Shown here in pieces: positions 56,320-64,000 of a stretch of DNA of 64,000 nt. The stretch is from contig CM076959.1 of the NCBI GenBank assembly GCA_039566865.1, positions 6,431,501 through 6,495,500 of the forward strand, written 5' to 3'. The position numbers and the translations under genes are program-made. A model generated the notes under the pieces. The model was not told the DNA's origin. It was given only the letters and a program-made list of their open reading frames with translations, and made no database searches. The stretch's first letter is position 1; each line of letters opens with the position of its first letter. This stretch comes from Aurelia coerulea. Its lineage: Eukaryota; Cnidaria; Scyphozoa; Semaeostomeae; Ulmaridae.

Positions 56320-57600
56320 GGGTTCCATTCTCCCAAGAAGACAAAATACATGAATACTTGTTAGTGTCATCGTTGTTAAGAAGGAAAACCAAGAAAGTTT
56401 TGCTCGTCGTTTTTGCAGGTTTTTAAAAGGGGCTTTCTGCAGAAAATTTCCCATATCCGCGGGAAACAATGGCCGATTGAAGCTGGGTAAATTAGTGTCT
56501 GATGTCACCTTTCGCTCTAGGGGATCCAACCTGGATTTCCAATATTCTTTGATGGAGGTTTTTTTCGCGATCAGCAGCTCTTCTTCCTCTACCTTGAATT
56601 CAATTATTTTTTCTTCGGTTTCTTCTTGTACTGAATTAAGTTCTTCCATGGAAGATTCAATTTCATTTGAAAAATCGTTAATTGAATTTTCGAGTTCTTT
56701 CCCGGCAATTGAGACCTCGGGGGTAACGAGTTGACTTCATCACTATGAATGCAGCCTTTACTAGAACTGTAGCTTCTTGTAAAGTACTGCAATTTATCAG
56801 TCTTCCAAAGAACCGCATAACAAAGTGCCGTTGGGAACTTTCAGTTTCATTGCCTTGCGGCACAGCTGCATGTTTCTTTATGTTCTTCATGATGTGTGCA
56901 GTGCAGACGAATACAAAGAGCCTTTCAAGATCGTCTTTCTTTGCGTTATCCATCATTATCTGAAAAGTTCTTTCAAGATAGTTGTGATACTTCTCTCCGT
57001 TGTATTCTTCTATGGCAGCAGTTATTATTGCCAGCGAGAAGTCTGTCATCATGGCAAGTGGGGTTGAATTTCCTGACCGCTTATATATCATCCACTCCTT
57101 CACGCGCAGCTCTTGAAACGTCTTGCGAATCGAATCTGCAGTATGCTCATTTGTTATCATTTCGACAATTGGTAATGGTGCAGAGGCATTGAATGGATGT
57201 CCCAATACCATGGCATCATCAGTGTGATGCCCACTGTGGGCTTTACTGATTATGTTGATAGATAGATAGATAGATAATAAAGTACTCTGCCAGCATCTCA
57301 AATCTTTTGGAAAAGCCCACCAGTTGCATCCACATATAGAAAAGTGCACTTGGCCACATTGTGGTACAGCCTTGCTGTATCCTCTTCCAGCATTATCACC
57401 CGTAGACTATCTTCAGTGATGGAAGATTCTTGAATAAATCCAAAGAATGTCCTCTGATCAACACGTGAAATTTTCTCTGCTCTCTTGTAGTCTTCGGCTC
57501 TTATCTCCTTTCTAAGATTTGCCATCTTGCATTCAAGGCCTTCAAGTGAGGTTTGTCCCTTCTTTGCTCTTGAGGAAATGATGCGCATTGTATTTGCTGA
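56320..57600 (-). pseudogene. MULE transposase core
   Basis: It has FLYVDATGG (first catalytic Asp, about 57,335), then VLGHPFNASAPLPIVEM, MMTDFSLAIITAAI (second Asp, about 57,045) and FVFVCTAHIMKNIKKH. A TGA and a TATC microsatellite insertion separate the first block from the second. A C-run frameshift near 56,724 leads to the frame with KELENSINDF, ELLIAKKTSIKEYWKSRL. Confidence 0.8.
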
Positions 57601-57699
57601 AAAACCAACATTCGTGCGATTTCAATTGGCATACTGTTCTTGATCAATGTTTCCCATTCTACGTGTGTATTCTTGTCCTGGCTTTAAATTGGGGTTCTC

Positions 57700-58880
57700 C
57701 AAGAACTTGCTGGCAAAGAGGCTCGGGCTTTCCCGGTTATCCTGCGGCTGGTTATTTGTTTGCCGTCATGGCTTGGGTTCTTTGAATATTTCACTTTCAC
57801 AAAAGAATCTGTTGGGTTGCTTAAGCTCATTTGTACAACGGCTCCACAACTGCTCAGCTTACACATTGCAGTACCTTGCCAGTATGGATAGTCTTTTTTA
57901 CGCGATCCATCTACTCTGACGTAATTTTTCTTAAAAACCCAACAGCACCCTTTATTATTTGAAGATAGAACCTCAGCAAACAAATCCGTCCATCCACTTC
58001 CAAAGCGGCGCCCAGACTTTGTTGAAGAAATAGGAAGTTGCCTCCAAGAAGAGGGCAAGGGCAGGGCATTTTCTTTTGCTGCAAGTCGGCAAGAGATGGT
58101 CTTCGCAGGTGTTATGACATTGGTCATCAGGCGAATAGGATTTGGAGAGTTGTTTTCTGCAAAGTTTCTTCCCGTAGGCACATCTGCAGTATTACCTTGG
58201 TAGGGACTCTCAGTTTGCTGCTTTACTGCAGCTTCGACGAACGGGGCTACATTCACAGTTTGATCGCCCAGCTCCATATCTGAAATTTCAGCAATGGATG
58301 TTGATATCGTGCTTGCTATGATATTATCCACCATTCTTTGAGGCGATATTCCTGTTTTCATGGAGCATTGTTCAGCTATTTTGAGAATGATTCCCGCAAC
58401 ACGGTCACTAGCTGCAACTGTGGCATTATTTCTTCCCTCCGAAAAACTCTCTCTTCCCGAGACCTTATTTTGATGCACTACTCCTCGACCAGTATTATTG
58501 TTTGGAATTGTTTCCATATCTGCTCTTAAACCTTGCATATCACTGAACGTGTCTGTTGCTACTTTCCTTTTATATCCAGTGGTTCTTTTCTTGGTTGTCT
58601 TGGACAATGTAGCTCCTGAGAAAGATGTTGATGGATTAGGGTCACCACCTACGAGACCGCTGTGTTGTCCTTTAATACCTTGCTTTTCTGCCTCACCATA
58701 GGACTCGTTGGATATGGAGATTTCATCGAGATTACGGTCTTCTTCTTCATCCTCTCGAGCATGTCTTGATTCCATTTTGGATTTGTTGATGTCTCCTTCA
58801 TTCACACTCAGTGGAGTCATGAGTTTTATCGGGCTCCAACTTTGGAATGACGAATCGAATGATCCCTCACTGTTCTCGTC
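57700..58880 (-). pseudogene. MULE N-terminal region with zinc-finger-like domain
   Basis: The long frame has a charged disordered part (REDEEEDRNLDEI). Its end reads WVFKKNYVRVDGSRKKDYP, GTAMCKLSSCGAVVQMSL and KYSKNPSHDG, a FLYWCH/WRKY-like Cys-x5-Cys...His module seen before many MULE cores. A one-base deletion at about 57,735 shifts the frame before EYTRRMGNIDQEQY. Confidence 0.65.
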
Positions 58881-58950
58881 AAATTCCCTCTTCTCTGACG
58901 TTTGAGGACATTGAACGTTTGATGCACGACTTTCTGTGCGAATTTCTTAC

Positions 58951-59424
58951 TTTGAATCAAGCATCGATCCGTGAAGAACCTGAGTTGCATTTGACTTGGT
59001 AGTGCTTTCCAAACTATCAGTATTCTGTAACGTCCTTCCTTTCGCGTTGTCTACATCATCTGAAATTTTTAATGGATTCTCTGTCGATAGAAGGTCGTTC
59101 CCTGGAATTGGTGACAACCGTAGTTCTTCATCGTTTGCTTCCTTTTCTTCCTCATCTTGATCAATTCGCATCGATGTTTCCGGTTCATTTTTGCTAGCGC
59201 TGTGCACTCTTTCTATTCTTTCTATAGGCTCATCGAGATTTTGTGAGTGAAAGTCATTATTTTCTTCACAGATGTCGGACTCTGAAATGTTACTTACGTT
59301 GAGAGTCGGTGATTCATAATTTGAGGCAGAGATTTTTCTGTAGTGATTGTACAAGGAACCTATTGCTTTTGGTGAAACTTTCGCCTTACATTGATAGTAT
59401 TCTTTTGCAATTGATTTCCATTCG
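58951..59424 (-). pseudogene. MULE acidic N-terminal exon
   Basis: It reads WKTEWKSIAKEYYQCKAKV, KAIGSLYNHYRKI (SANT-like tryptophan spacing), then an acidic tail (DQDEEEKEANDEELRL), to a TCAAA|GTAAGA donor at 58,951/58,950. There is no ATG at its start: upstream sequence is derived from the TTAA-MITE family and contains a TAG. Confidence 0.5.
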
Positions 59425-59517
59425 GTTTTCCACTATTTTTCGCCTTCCCTTTGTGAAATTATGTATTCAAATAAGCAATTTAAACGCATTGATGTCATAT
59501 CGCACAAACGAAAATGA
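59424..59517. mobile_element. Remnant of the TTAA-MITE family between two divergent genes
   Basis: It aligns with both arms of the MITE at 62,941-63,388 (block ttcgccttccctttgtgaaatta, gtattcaaataagcaattt, gatgtcatatcgcacaaacg). It sits exactly between the MULE N-terminal exon (-) and the integrase-gene ATG (+, 59,514). Confidence 0.7.
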
Positions 59518-59629
59518 GCTGGGAAGGTTCTCCTGATGATCTGGCAGCAACCATGGTGAACATGAATAGTCTCAAGGAAGAGCTGACCACATTGCACTCT
59601 ATTGTACACAGAGACAGCATTACTTTGCG

Positions 59630-60960
59630 TAAATAATGATATCTTGCGAGCTCTGGATAATGGCCAATGTGTTCTCTTAATTCTTTTGGATTTATCAGCT
59701 GCATTTGATACCATAGATCACGGTATTCTGCTGGAGCGTCTTGTGAAGTATGTAGGGGTCACTGGGAGTGCACTGCAGTGGTTTAAGGATTATCTAGCTG
59801 ATCGCAAACAAAATGTTCTAATCAATGGCCACAGATCATCTCAGTCTAGTTTAGCACAAGGAGTTCCCCAAGGGAGTGTGCTTGGACCTATTTTGTTTAC
59901 TGTGTATATGCTACCCCTTGGTAAAATTATACGTCACCATGAATTGGACTATCATTTCTACGCTGACGATTCTCAGTTATACTTAGTGTTTCAGCCAGTA
60001 CAGGAATCTGCAGATATTGCTGTTGATAAAATGATAAACTGTATATCTAATGTCCGCTCTTGGATGGGAGCAAACAAGCTGATGTTAAATGATCAGAAAT
60101 CTGAATATATGATCGTGACGAAAAATGGATTACCTGATTATGTGAAATTGCCGGATATTAATATTGGTGGATCTATTATAGAGCCATCTGAATCTTTGAG
60201 GAATCTGGGAAGCAAATGGGACAAGCATATGAACATGTCTACTCATGTTGCCAATATTTCAAAGACATGCAGCCTCGCAATCTTTGGTCAATCAAAAAGT
60301 TTATTGATAGTGACACGCTAGCTACGCTCACTCATGCCTTTGTAACATCAAAATTGGACTATGGTAACGCGCTGTTGTATGGTATTCAAGGAACCAAAAT
60401 GTCGAGGCTACAGTATGTACAAAACTGTGCAGCCAGTTTAATTAAGGGTGCTCGTAAGTTTGATCATATGACACCCTTGCTCATTGACTTACATTGGCTA
60501 CCAATGACTTACAGACCAATGTTTAAGATCCTTCTCACCGTGTTTAAGATTCTTCAGGGTAAAGCCCCTGAATATTTGATGGATATGATTACTCTTTACA
60601 ATCCTGGTAGATCCTTGCGATCTAATAGTAGCCGAATTTTGAATGTACCCCGCTCTAATACAAAGAGTTGGGGCGATAGGGCTTTCAGCATTGCTGGACC
60701 CAGATTACGGAACTCACTCCCCATTGAGCTACAGACAACAAATAACATTGTAGAGTTTAAGTCGAGATTGAAGACTCATTTGTTCAAAATGGCATTCGAG
60801 GGAAACTTGTAATTTTATATAATTTTATACCTAATTTGTAACTATTTGTACCTTATTTTTCTTTACATTATACCTAAATTTGTTAAGGCGCCTTTGAATA
60901 TATTTTTTATTGTAGATAAATGGCGCTATAGAAATGTTCTAATAATAATAATAATAATAA
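59630..60960 (+). mobile_element. 5'-truncated CR1/L2-like LINE inside the integrase gene
   Basis: Starts in the RT at NNDILRALDNGQCVLL and ends with a hairpin-like gcgcctttga...aaatggcgc and a (taa)n tail at about 60,942-60,960. Confidence 0.8.
59637..60812 (+). pseudogene. LINE reverse transcriptase with one frameshift
   Basis: The first frame has LLDLSAAFDTIDHGILLERL, GVPQGSVLGPILFTVYM and the catalytic YHFYADDSQLY. The second frame, from about 60,216-60,310, has VTSKLDYGNALLYG, LHWLPMTYRPMFKILL and SWGDRAFSIAGPRLRNSLP to the stop at 60,812. One frameshift between them, no other break seen. Confidence 0.85.
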
Positions 60961-61249
60961 TATTGTGGTAAAAGATATAGAATTACAGGAGAAGAAAGAG
61001 GGATATGTGGTTCCTGACGAATCAACCGGTGCTCAAGGACGCCCTAGGAAACTGATTGGCAGTGATCAGTTGGAAACACTCCTTCGTGTTGGATTCTCTT
61101 CAACAAACAATGCCACTCTATTAGGTTAGCTGCTAATATTACGTTCAACTATATTTTGTACTCATTTTCTTCTTTGAGTATATTCTTAAGAACTGAAAGG
61201 TTCATTTTATGCATGGATTTTTGTAGAAATTGGTATAGGTAAGGGTCCC

Positions 61250-61655
61250 AGGGGGTGTGGGTATTCTGGTAAATTCAGGATAGGGGTGCTCAGGTTACGT
61301 TTTTGGGTCAAAAATTTAGGCAATTATTATTTTATGGGTCCATCATTTTTACAGTTATATTTTGGGTTCCTGAAATTCTGGCTTACTTTTTTCAGTCTCA
61401 AATATTTTAAGGTAATGACATTGGGAATGATATAATTTACAAGAAAAATTAGAACCAACAAACATTATCAAAATAAAATCTAATCAGTTAGGGCTCTTTT
61501 CTGCAGATTTAACATACTGACTTCATAACTTTTGGGTATGGGAGGTCGGAAAAGCTATTTTTTGTGTGTCTATTTTCATGATAGAAATTACTGTTTTGGG
61601 TTGATGCGTTGTACATCAGCCTGAGCACCCCTATCCTAAATATACCTGAGTACGT
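61250..61655. mobile_element. 400-bp inverted-repeat MITE
   Basis: The block aggataggggtgctcagg near 61,279 is inverted as cctgagcacccctatcct at 61,620-61,637, and the homology extends outward to gtattctgg / cctgagtac. Target duplication unresolved. Confidence 0.65.
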
Positions 61656-61770
61656 ACCATTTTCCTAAAAATTTATCTCGCCATTGGTACAACTTTGAAC
61701 ATGCTCGCAGCAGACCACCCCCCAAAATGTAGCCAAGAGCTCCCCCCCGCTTGAAGAATGCACGAAGTTT
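61655..61770. repeat. Repeat family R, copy 1
   Basis: Shares taccatttt-taaaaat, ttggtac, gctcgcagcagacc, cccaaaat and gccaaga blocks with 63,630-63,740. C-rich run at about 61,742-61,748. Confidence 0.5.
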
Positions 61771-62940
61771 AACCAATGCCAATAAGGTTTCGAGAATGAA
61801 CGGATGGAACTCGTTTGTAGCTTTATTCAATGTTGAGAAGTTTCCAAAGAAGTGGGATTTCAAATGGCTGGCATAATGTCCCTGGTGGCAGATGAAACCC
61901 CTTTGATAGTTTTCCCTTCATTGTTAACCTTTTTTGACAAAAAATGTTGTGTCTAATCGTGTACTACATTTGTCTCTACCTTATATACAATGCCAACAAA
62001 AAGGTGACAAATAACATGTCACCTTTTTCCTACTTAGGTGTTAGTATGTCCACAGTGAAGCGAAGAAAAGAAGAATATGGCTTGCTTTCTCAGAGAGAGA
62101 GGTCGTATATACCTGATTCAGAATTGGGCATACTCCTGACAGAAATAATGGCAATCAACTCTGCATATGGTTTGATGATGATCCAAGGAGATTTAAGATC
62201 TCGCGGGATCAGTGTAATGAGGACAAGAATAAGAGAAGGCCTCATAAGAATAGACCCAGCAAAGGCAATGATGCAACAGAGGAAATCAATCACCAGAAGA
62301 TCCTATTGTGTTGCAGCACCGAATTCATTATGGCACCTGGACGCAAATCTAAAACTTGCAAAGTAAGTATGCTTTTTGATTTGAACATTGATTCTTTTCG
62401 GAATGAATTTTGCTTCGACGACAATTTATGCGCAATACAATTTGAAATAGACTTTCTTTTCAATGCATTTTAGGCACATAAAAAACCTTGCTGATGCGGT
62501 AGAAATATTTCACGAGAGAGAGAGGGGGGAGAGCGGCACTCCCCTTTCCCTATTTCCTGTATCTTGTTATCAACAGTAAACTGTAAACTTATTAGAGAAA
62601 AGTAAATGCCATTGAGAATGGGAGCCAGATGACCGGATGTCTTTTCCCGCTGTGAATGCCATTAGTAGTACATGTAGTTTTGTCGTTTGTTATATTTCTT
62701 TTGTGTAGAAAAAGGTGAGAGAAGTAGGCTGCAAAAAAGATATAAAATATGCAAACATTTTGCAGTCTTGGGACCAAATGAGCCAAAAATACCTAACGAG
62801 ATGCCAGAACAATTTTTTGCTTATTTGATAGTTCTTAAAACGTTGCCCCCTGTCTATTTTTCAATGTCCGATATGGTAGGAATAAAATGTTATGCCAATT
62901 TCTGCATTGAGGCCTCATTTTTACAGATTCCATAATTTAA

Positions 62941-63388
62941 AGGACAAGTCCGGGGTTGGTATTATTGATGATATTATACAAGATAATACTGCTATGAATT
63001 ATTTATGATACTTTTTCTACAATTGTTCGTCTTCTCCTTGTGAAATTACGTATTCAAGTAAGCAGTGTGAGCGAAGTGACGTCATATCCCGCAAACCAAA
63101 AAACGGGGCTGTGTGATTGTTTTTGCCTCTTAATTGTAGCAAGCCTCTTTATCTTGATCGCATGTCATTTTCAATGTATGAGTACACGATAAAGAAGCTA
63201 GCAGCGATTTAGAGGCGAAAAACAATCGCACAGCCTAATTTTCGTTTGCGTGAAAGCTTAAATTGCTTATTTGAATACGTAATTTCACGAGGAGAAGGCG
63301 AAAAATAGTGGAAAAAAGTATCATACATAATTCATAGCAGTATTATCTTGTATTTTATCATCAATCATACCAAGCCCGGATATGTCTT
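62941..63388. mobile_element. 448-bp MITE with TTAA duplication
   Basis: The ends AGGACAAGTCCGGG and (complement) AAGACATATCCGGG are flanked by TTAA at 62,937-62,940 and 63,389-63,392, as for piggyBac- or Kolobok-type elements. The arms carry long imperfect inverted homology (ttggtatnattgatgat, aatactgctatgaattat, gtgaaattacgtattcaa). It lies in an intron of the integrase gene. Confidence 0.88.
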
Positions 63389-63629
63389 TTAAGTGTTTTT
63401 TCATGGATCAAGAGTGACTCTTTATGAGAATGTGAAATCAATTGACATGCAATGAATTTGCATCTTAGGAAATTTGGCATCGTCATTCATGGTGCAATTG
63501 ATGGATATTCCCGTAAAGTTGTGTACTTGCATGCCGCAGACAACAAAACAGCCATGACAGTAAAGAAATGCTTCTTACCTGCAGTTTCCAAATATGGATG
63601 GCAGTCTCGCATACGGACAGACAAAGGCA

Positions 63630-63745
63630 CTAGCCAAGGGTACCATTTTTGTAAAAATCGGTCTAGCCAACGGTACCCTTTTGAAGATGCTCGCGGCAGA
63701 CCCCTACCCAAAAATTGGCCAAGAACCCCCCCCCCCCGTGCATTT
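63630..63745. repeat. Repeat family R, copy 2, inside the integrase exon
   Basis: It follows the RTDKG motif directly and stops the integrase frame. A C run lies at 63,728-63,738. Its far end is not resolved before the window ends. Confidence 0.5.
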
Positions 63746-64000
63746 TAACCATGTATTCAATGTGTTTAAAAATCGTGATATCAATAGCTTGCAAACATCT
63801 AGATTTAAAGTTTGTATTACTCATTGAAGCATGAATGGAGAACCTTCAATAATTTAAACATTCAGAAAAAAGGAGTTTGCAAACTGACAGGGGTATTTAA
63901 ATTTGGGTATAGATAAGATCAGTCCGAGTTTTGCTATTGTTCGCGTGTTGATTGTTGATTGAGCACGGGATTGAGCATTGAAGATATAAATTTGACATTC
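63746..64000. other. Window end, no gene seen
   Basis: AT-rich sequence. The remainder of the integrase gene was not recognised here. Confidence 0.4.

Larger units (their letters stand above)
52572..59424 (-). pseudogene. Autonomous-type Mutator-like element gene: MULE transposase, SWIM, Ulp1, PHD
   Basis: Multi-exon minus-strand gene. In order: an acidic N-terminal part (59,424-58,951), a long region ending in a zinc-finger-like domain (about 58,880-57,700), the MULE transposase core (about 57,600-56,320), a SWIM exon (55,701-54,668), a 53-nt exon (54,021-53,969) and a final Ulp1-PHD exon (53,531-52,572). The last three exons join in frame with GT-AG sites. Visible lesions are a frameshift and a TGA near 57,615-57,735, a stop plus TATC repeat near 57,255-57,300, and a one-base C-run shift near 56,724. 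It is a slightly decayed pseudogene. Element termini were not found. Confidence 0.82.
61125..62037. other. Intron of the integrase gene with two repeats
   Basis: Holds an inverted-repeat element at about 61,250-61,655 and part of a gccaag...gctcgc(a/g)gcagacc repeat at 61,655-61,770. Confidence 0.6.
59514..63632 (+). pseudogene. Integrase-core protein gene (rve-like, PF24764-type), interrupted
   Basis: First segment 59,514 to about 59,630 (MSWEGSPDDLAATMVNMNS, LKEELTTLHSIVHRD). A LINE splits it. Then 60,961-61,124 (EGYVVPDESTGAQGRPRKL), exon 62,038-62,362 (VSMSTVKRRKEEYGLLS, helix-turn-helix-like; RRSYCVAAPNSLWHLDANLKL) and exon 63,469 to about 63,632 (GIVIHGAIDGYSRKVVYLH, SRIRTDKG). Donors TTAG|GTTAGC and CAAA|GTAAGT and acceptors cctacttAG and catcttAG keep the phase. 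The first two catalytic Asp (WHLD, RTDKG) are present. The third acidic residue is not reached, because unrelated sequence starts at about 63,632. Family members are common in corals and fish and derive from transposon or retroelement integrases. Confidence 0.8.

Noticed and set aside
57684..57919. Plus-strand frames over 57,588-57,919
   Set aside because: These are shadows of the minus-strand MULE coding sequence.

Overview
The window reads as nuclear DNA of an invertebrate animal, most likely an anthozoan cnidarian (stony coral or sea anemone). It is AT-rich, its few coding segments have GT-AG introns, and the mobile-element mix fits: PIF/Harbinger, Merlin, Mutator-like with a Ulp1 protease, hAT, Tc1/mariner-like MITEs, Penelope-like, BEL/Pao, DIRS and CR1/L2-like LINEs. 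The species assignment is inference. I see no convincing ordinary host gene that is intact. Nearly all of the window is nested mobile DNA.

1-18,062: a foldback element (722-18,052; 10-bp target duplication CTTCCGCCAC) with inverted arms of about 0.9 kb. Its left arm is split by a 10.8-kb PIF/Harbinger transposon (1,094-11,898; TTA duplication). That transposon has an open DDE transposase gene and a second, Myb/SANT-like gene on the minus strand. The second gene is cut by three satellite-armed foldback elements (3,936-4,764; 4,877-5,746; 5,857-9,171), each with its own 9-10-bp duplication. Removing all three and one intron restores an open frame of exactly 413 codons including the stop. The intron holds two head-to-head Penelope-like fragments with hammerhead-ribozyme-like 3' ends and a LINE 3' end. 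The interior of the outer element carries a hAT relic, two small MITEs and another foldback element (about 14,230-16,207) that encloses a gene fragment.

18,063-30,000: a LINE ORF1 relic, then a very large Merlin-type element (19,345-29,982; 8-bp duplication GCATTTTG). Its inverted arms of 2-3 kb hold arrays of a roughly 77-bp satellite, and its interior has an IS1595/ISXO2-like transposase with one premature stop. Smaller elements are nested in it: a hAT MITE and two TA-flanked inverted-repeat elements.

30,000-45,000: about 2 kb without recognisable content, three LINE reverse-transcriptase relics, a zinc-binding protein fragment, a degenerate tandem repeat, a tRNA-derived SINE, the 5' end of a BEL/Pao element (LTR, primer-binding site, gag) and a Mutator-like (PF20700-type) transposase relic.

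45,000-64,000: a DIRS-like element (gag to RT) split by a 1.7-kb long-TIR element; a second copy of the 3,936 foldback family (51,209-52,373); a multi-exon Mutator-like gene on the minus strand (about 52,572-59,424) encoding a MULE transposase core, SWIM finger, Ulp1-like cysteine protease and PHD-like finger; and, divergent from it, a split integrase-core gene (59,514 to about 63,632) interrupted by a LINE, a TTAA MITE and a third repeat.

The recurring theme is families of foldback elements whose inverted arms are short-period satellites and whose 9-10-bp duplications match Mutator-type integration. The Ulp1/SWIM/PHD MULE at 52.6-59.4 kb is a plausible, unproven, source of the enzyme that moves them.
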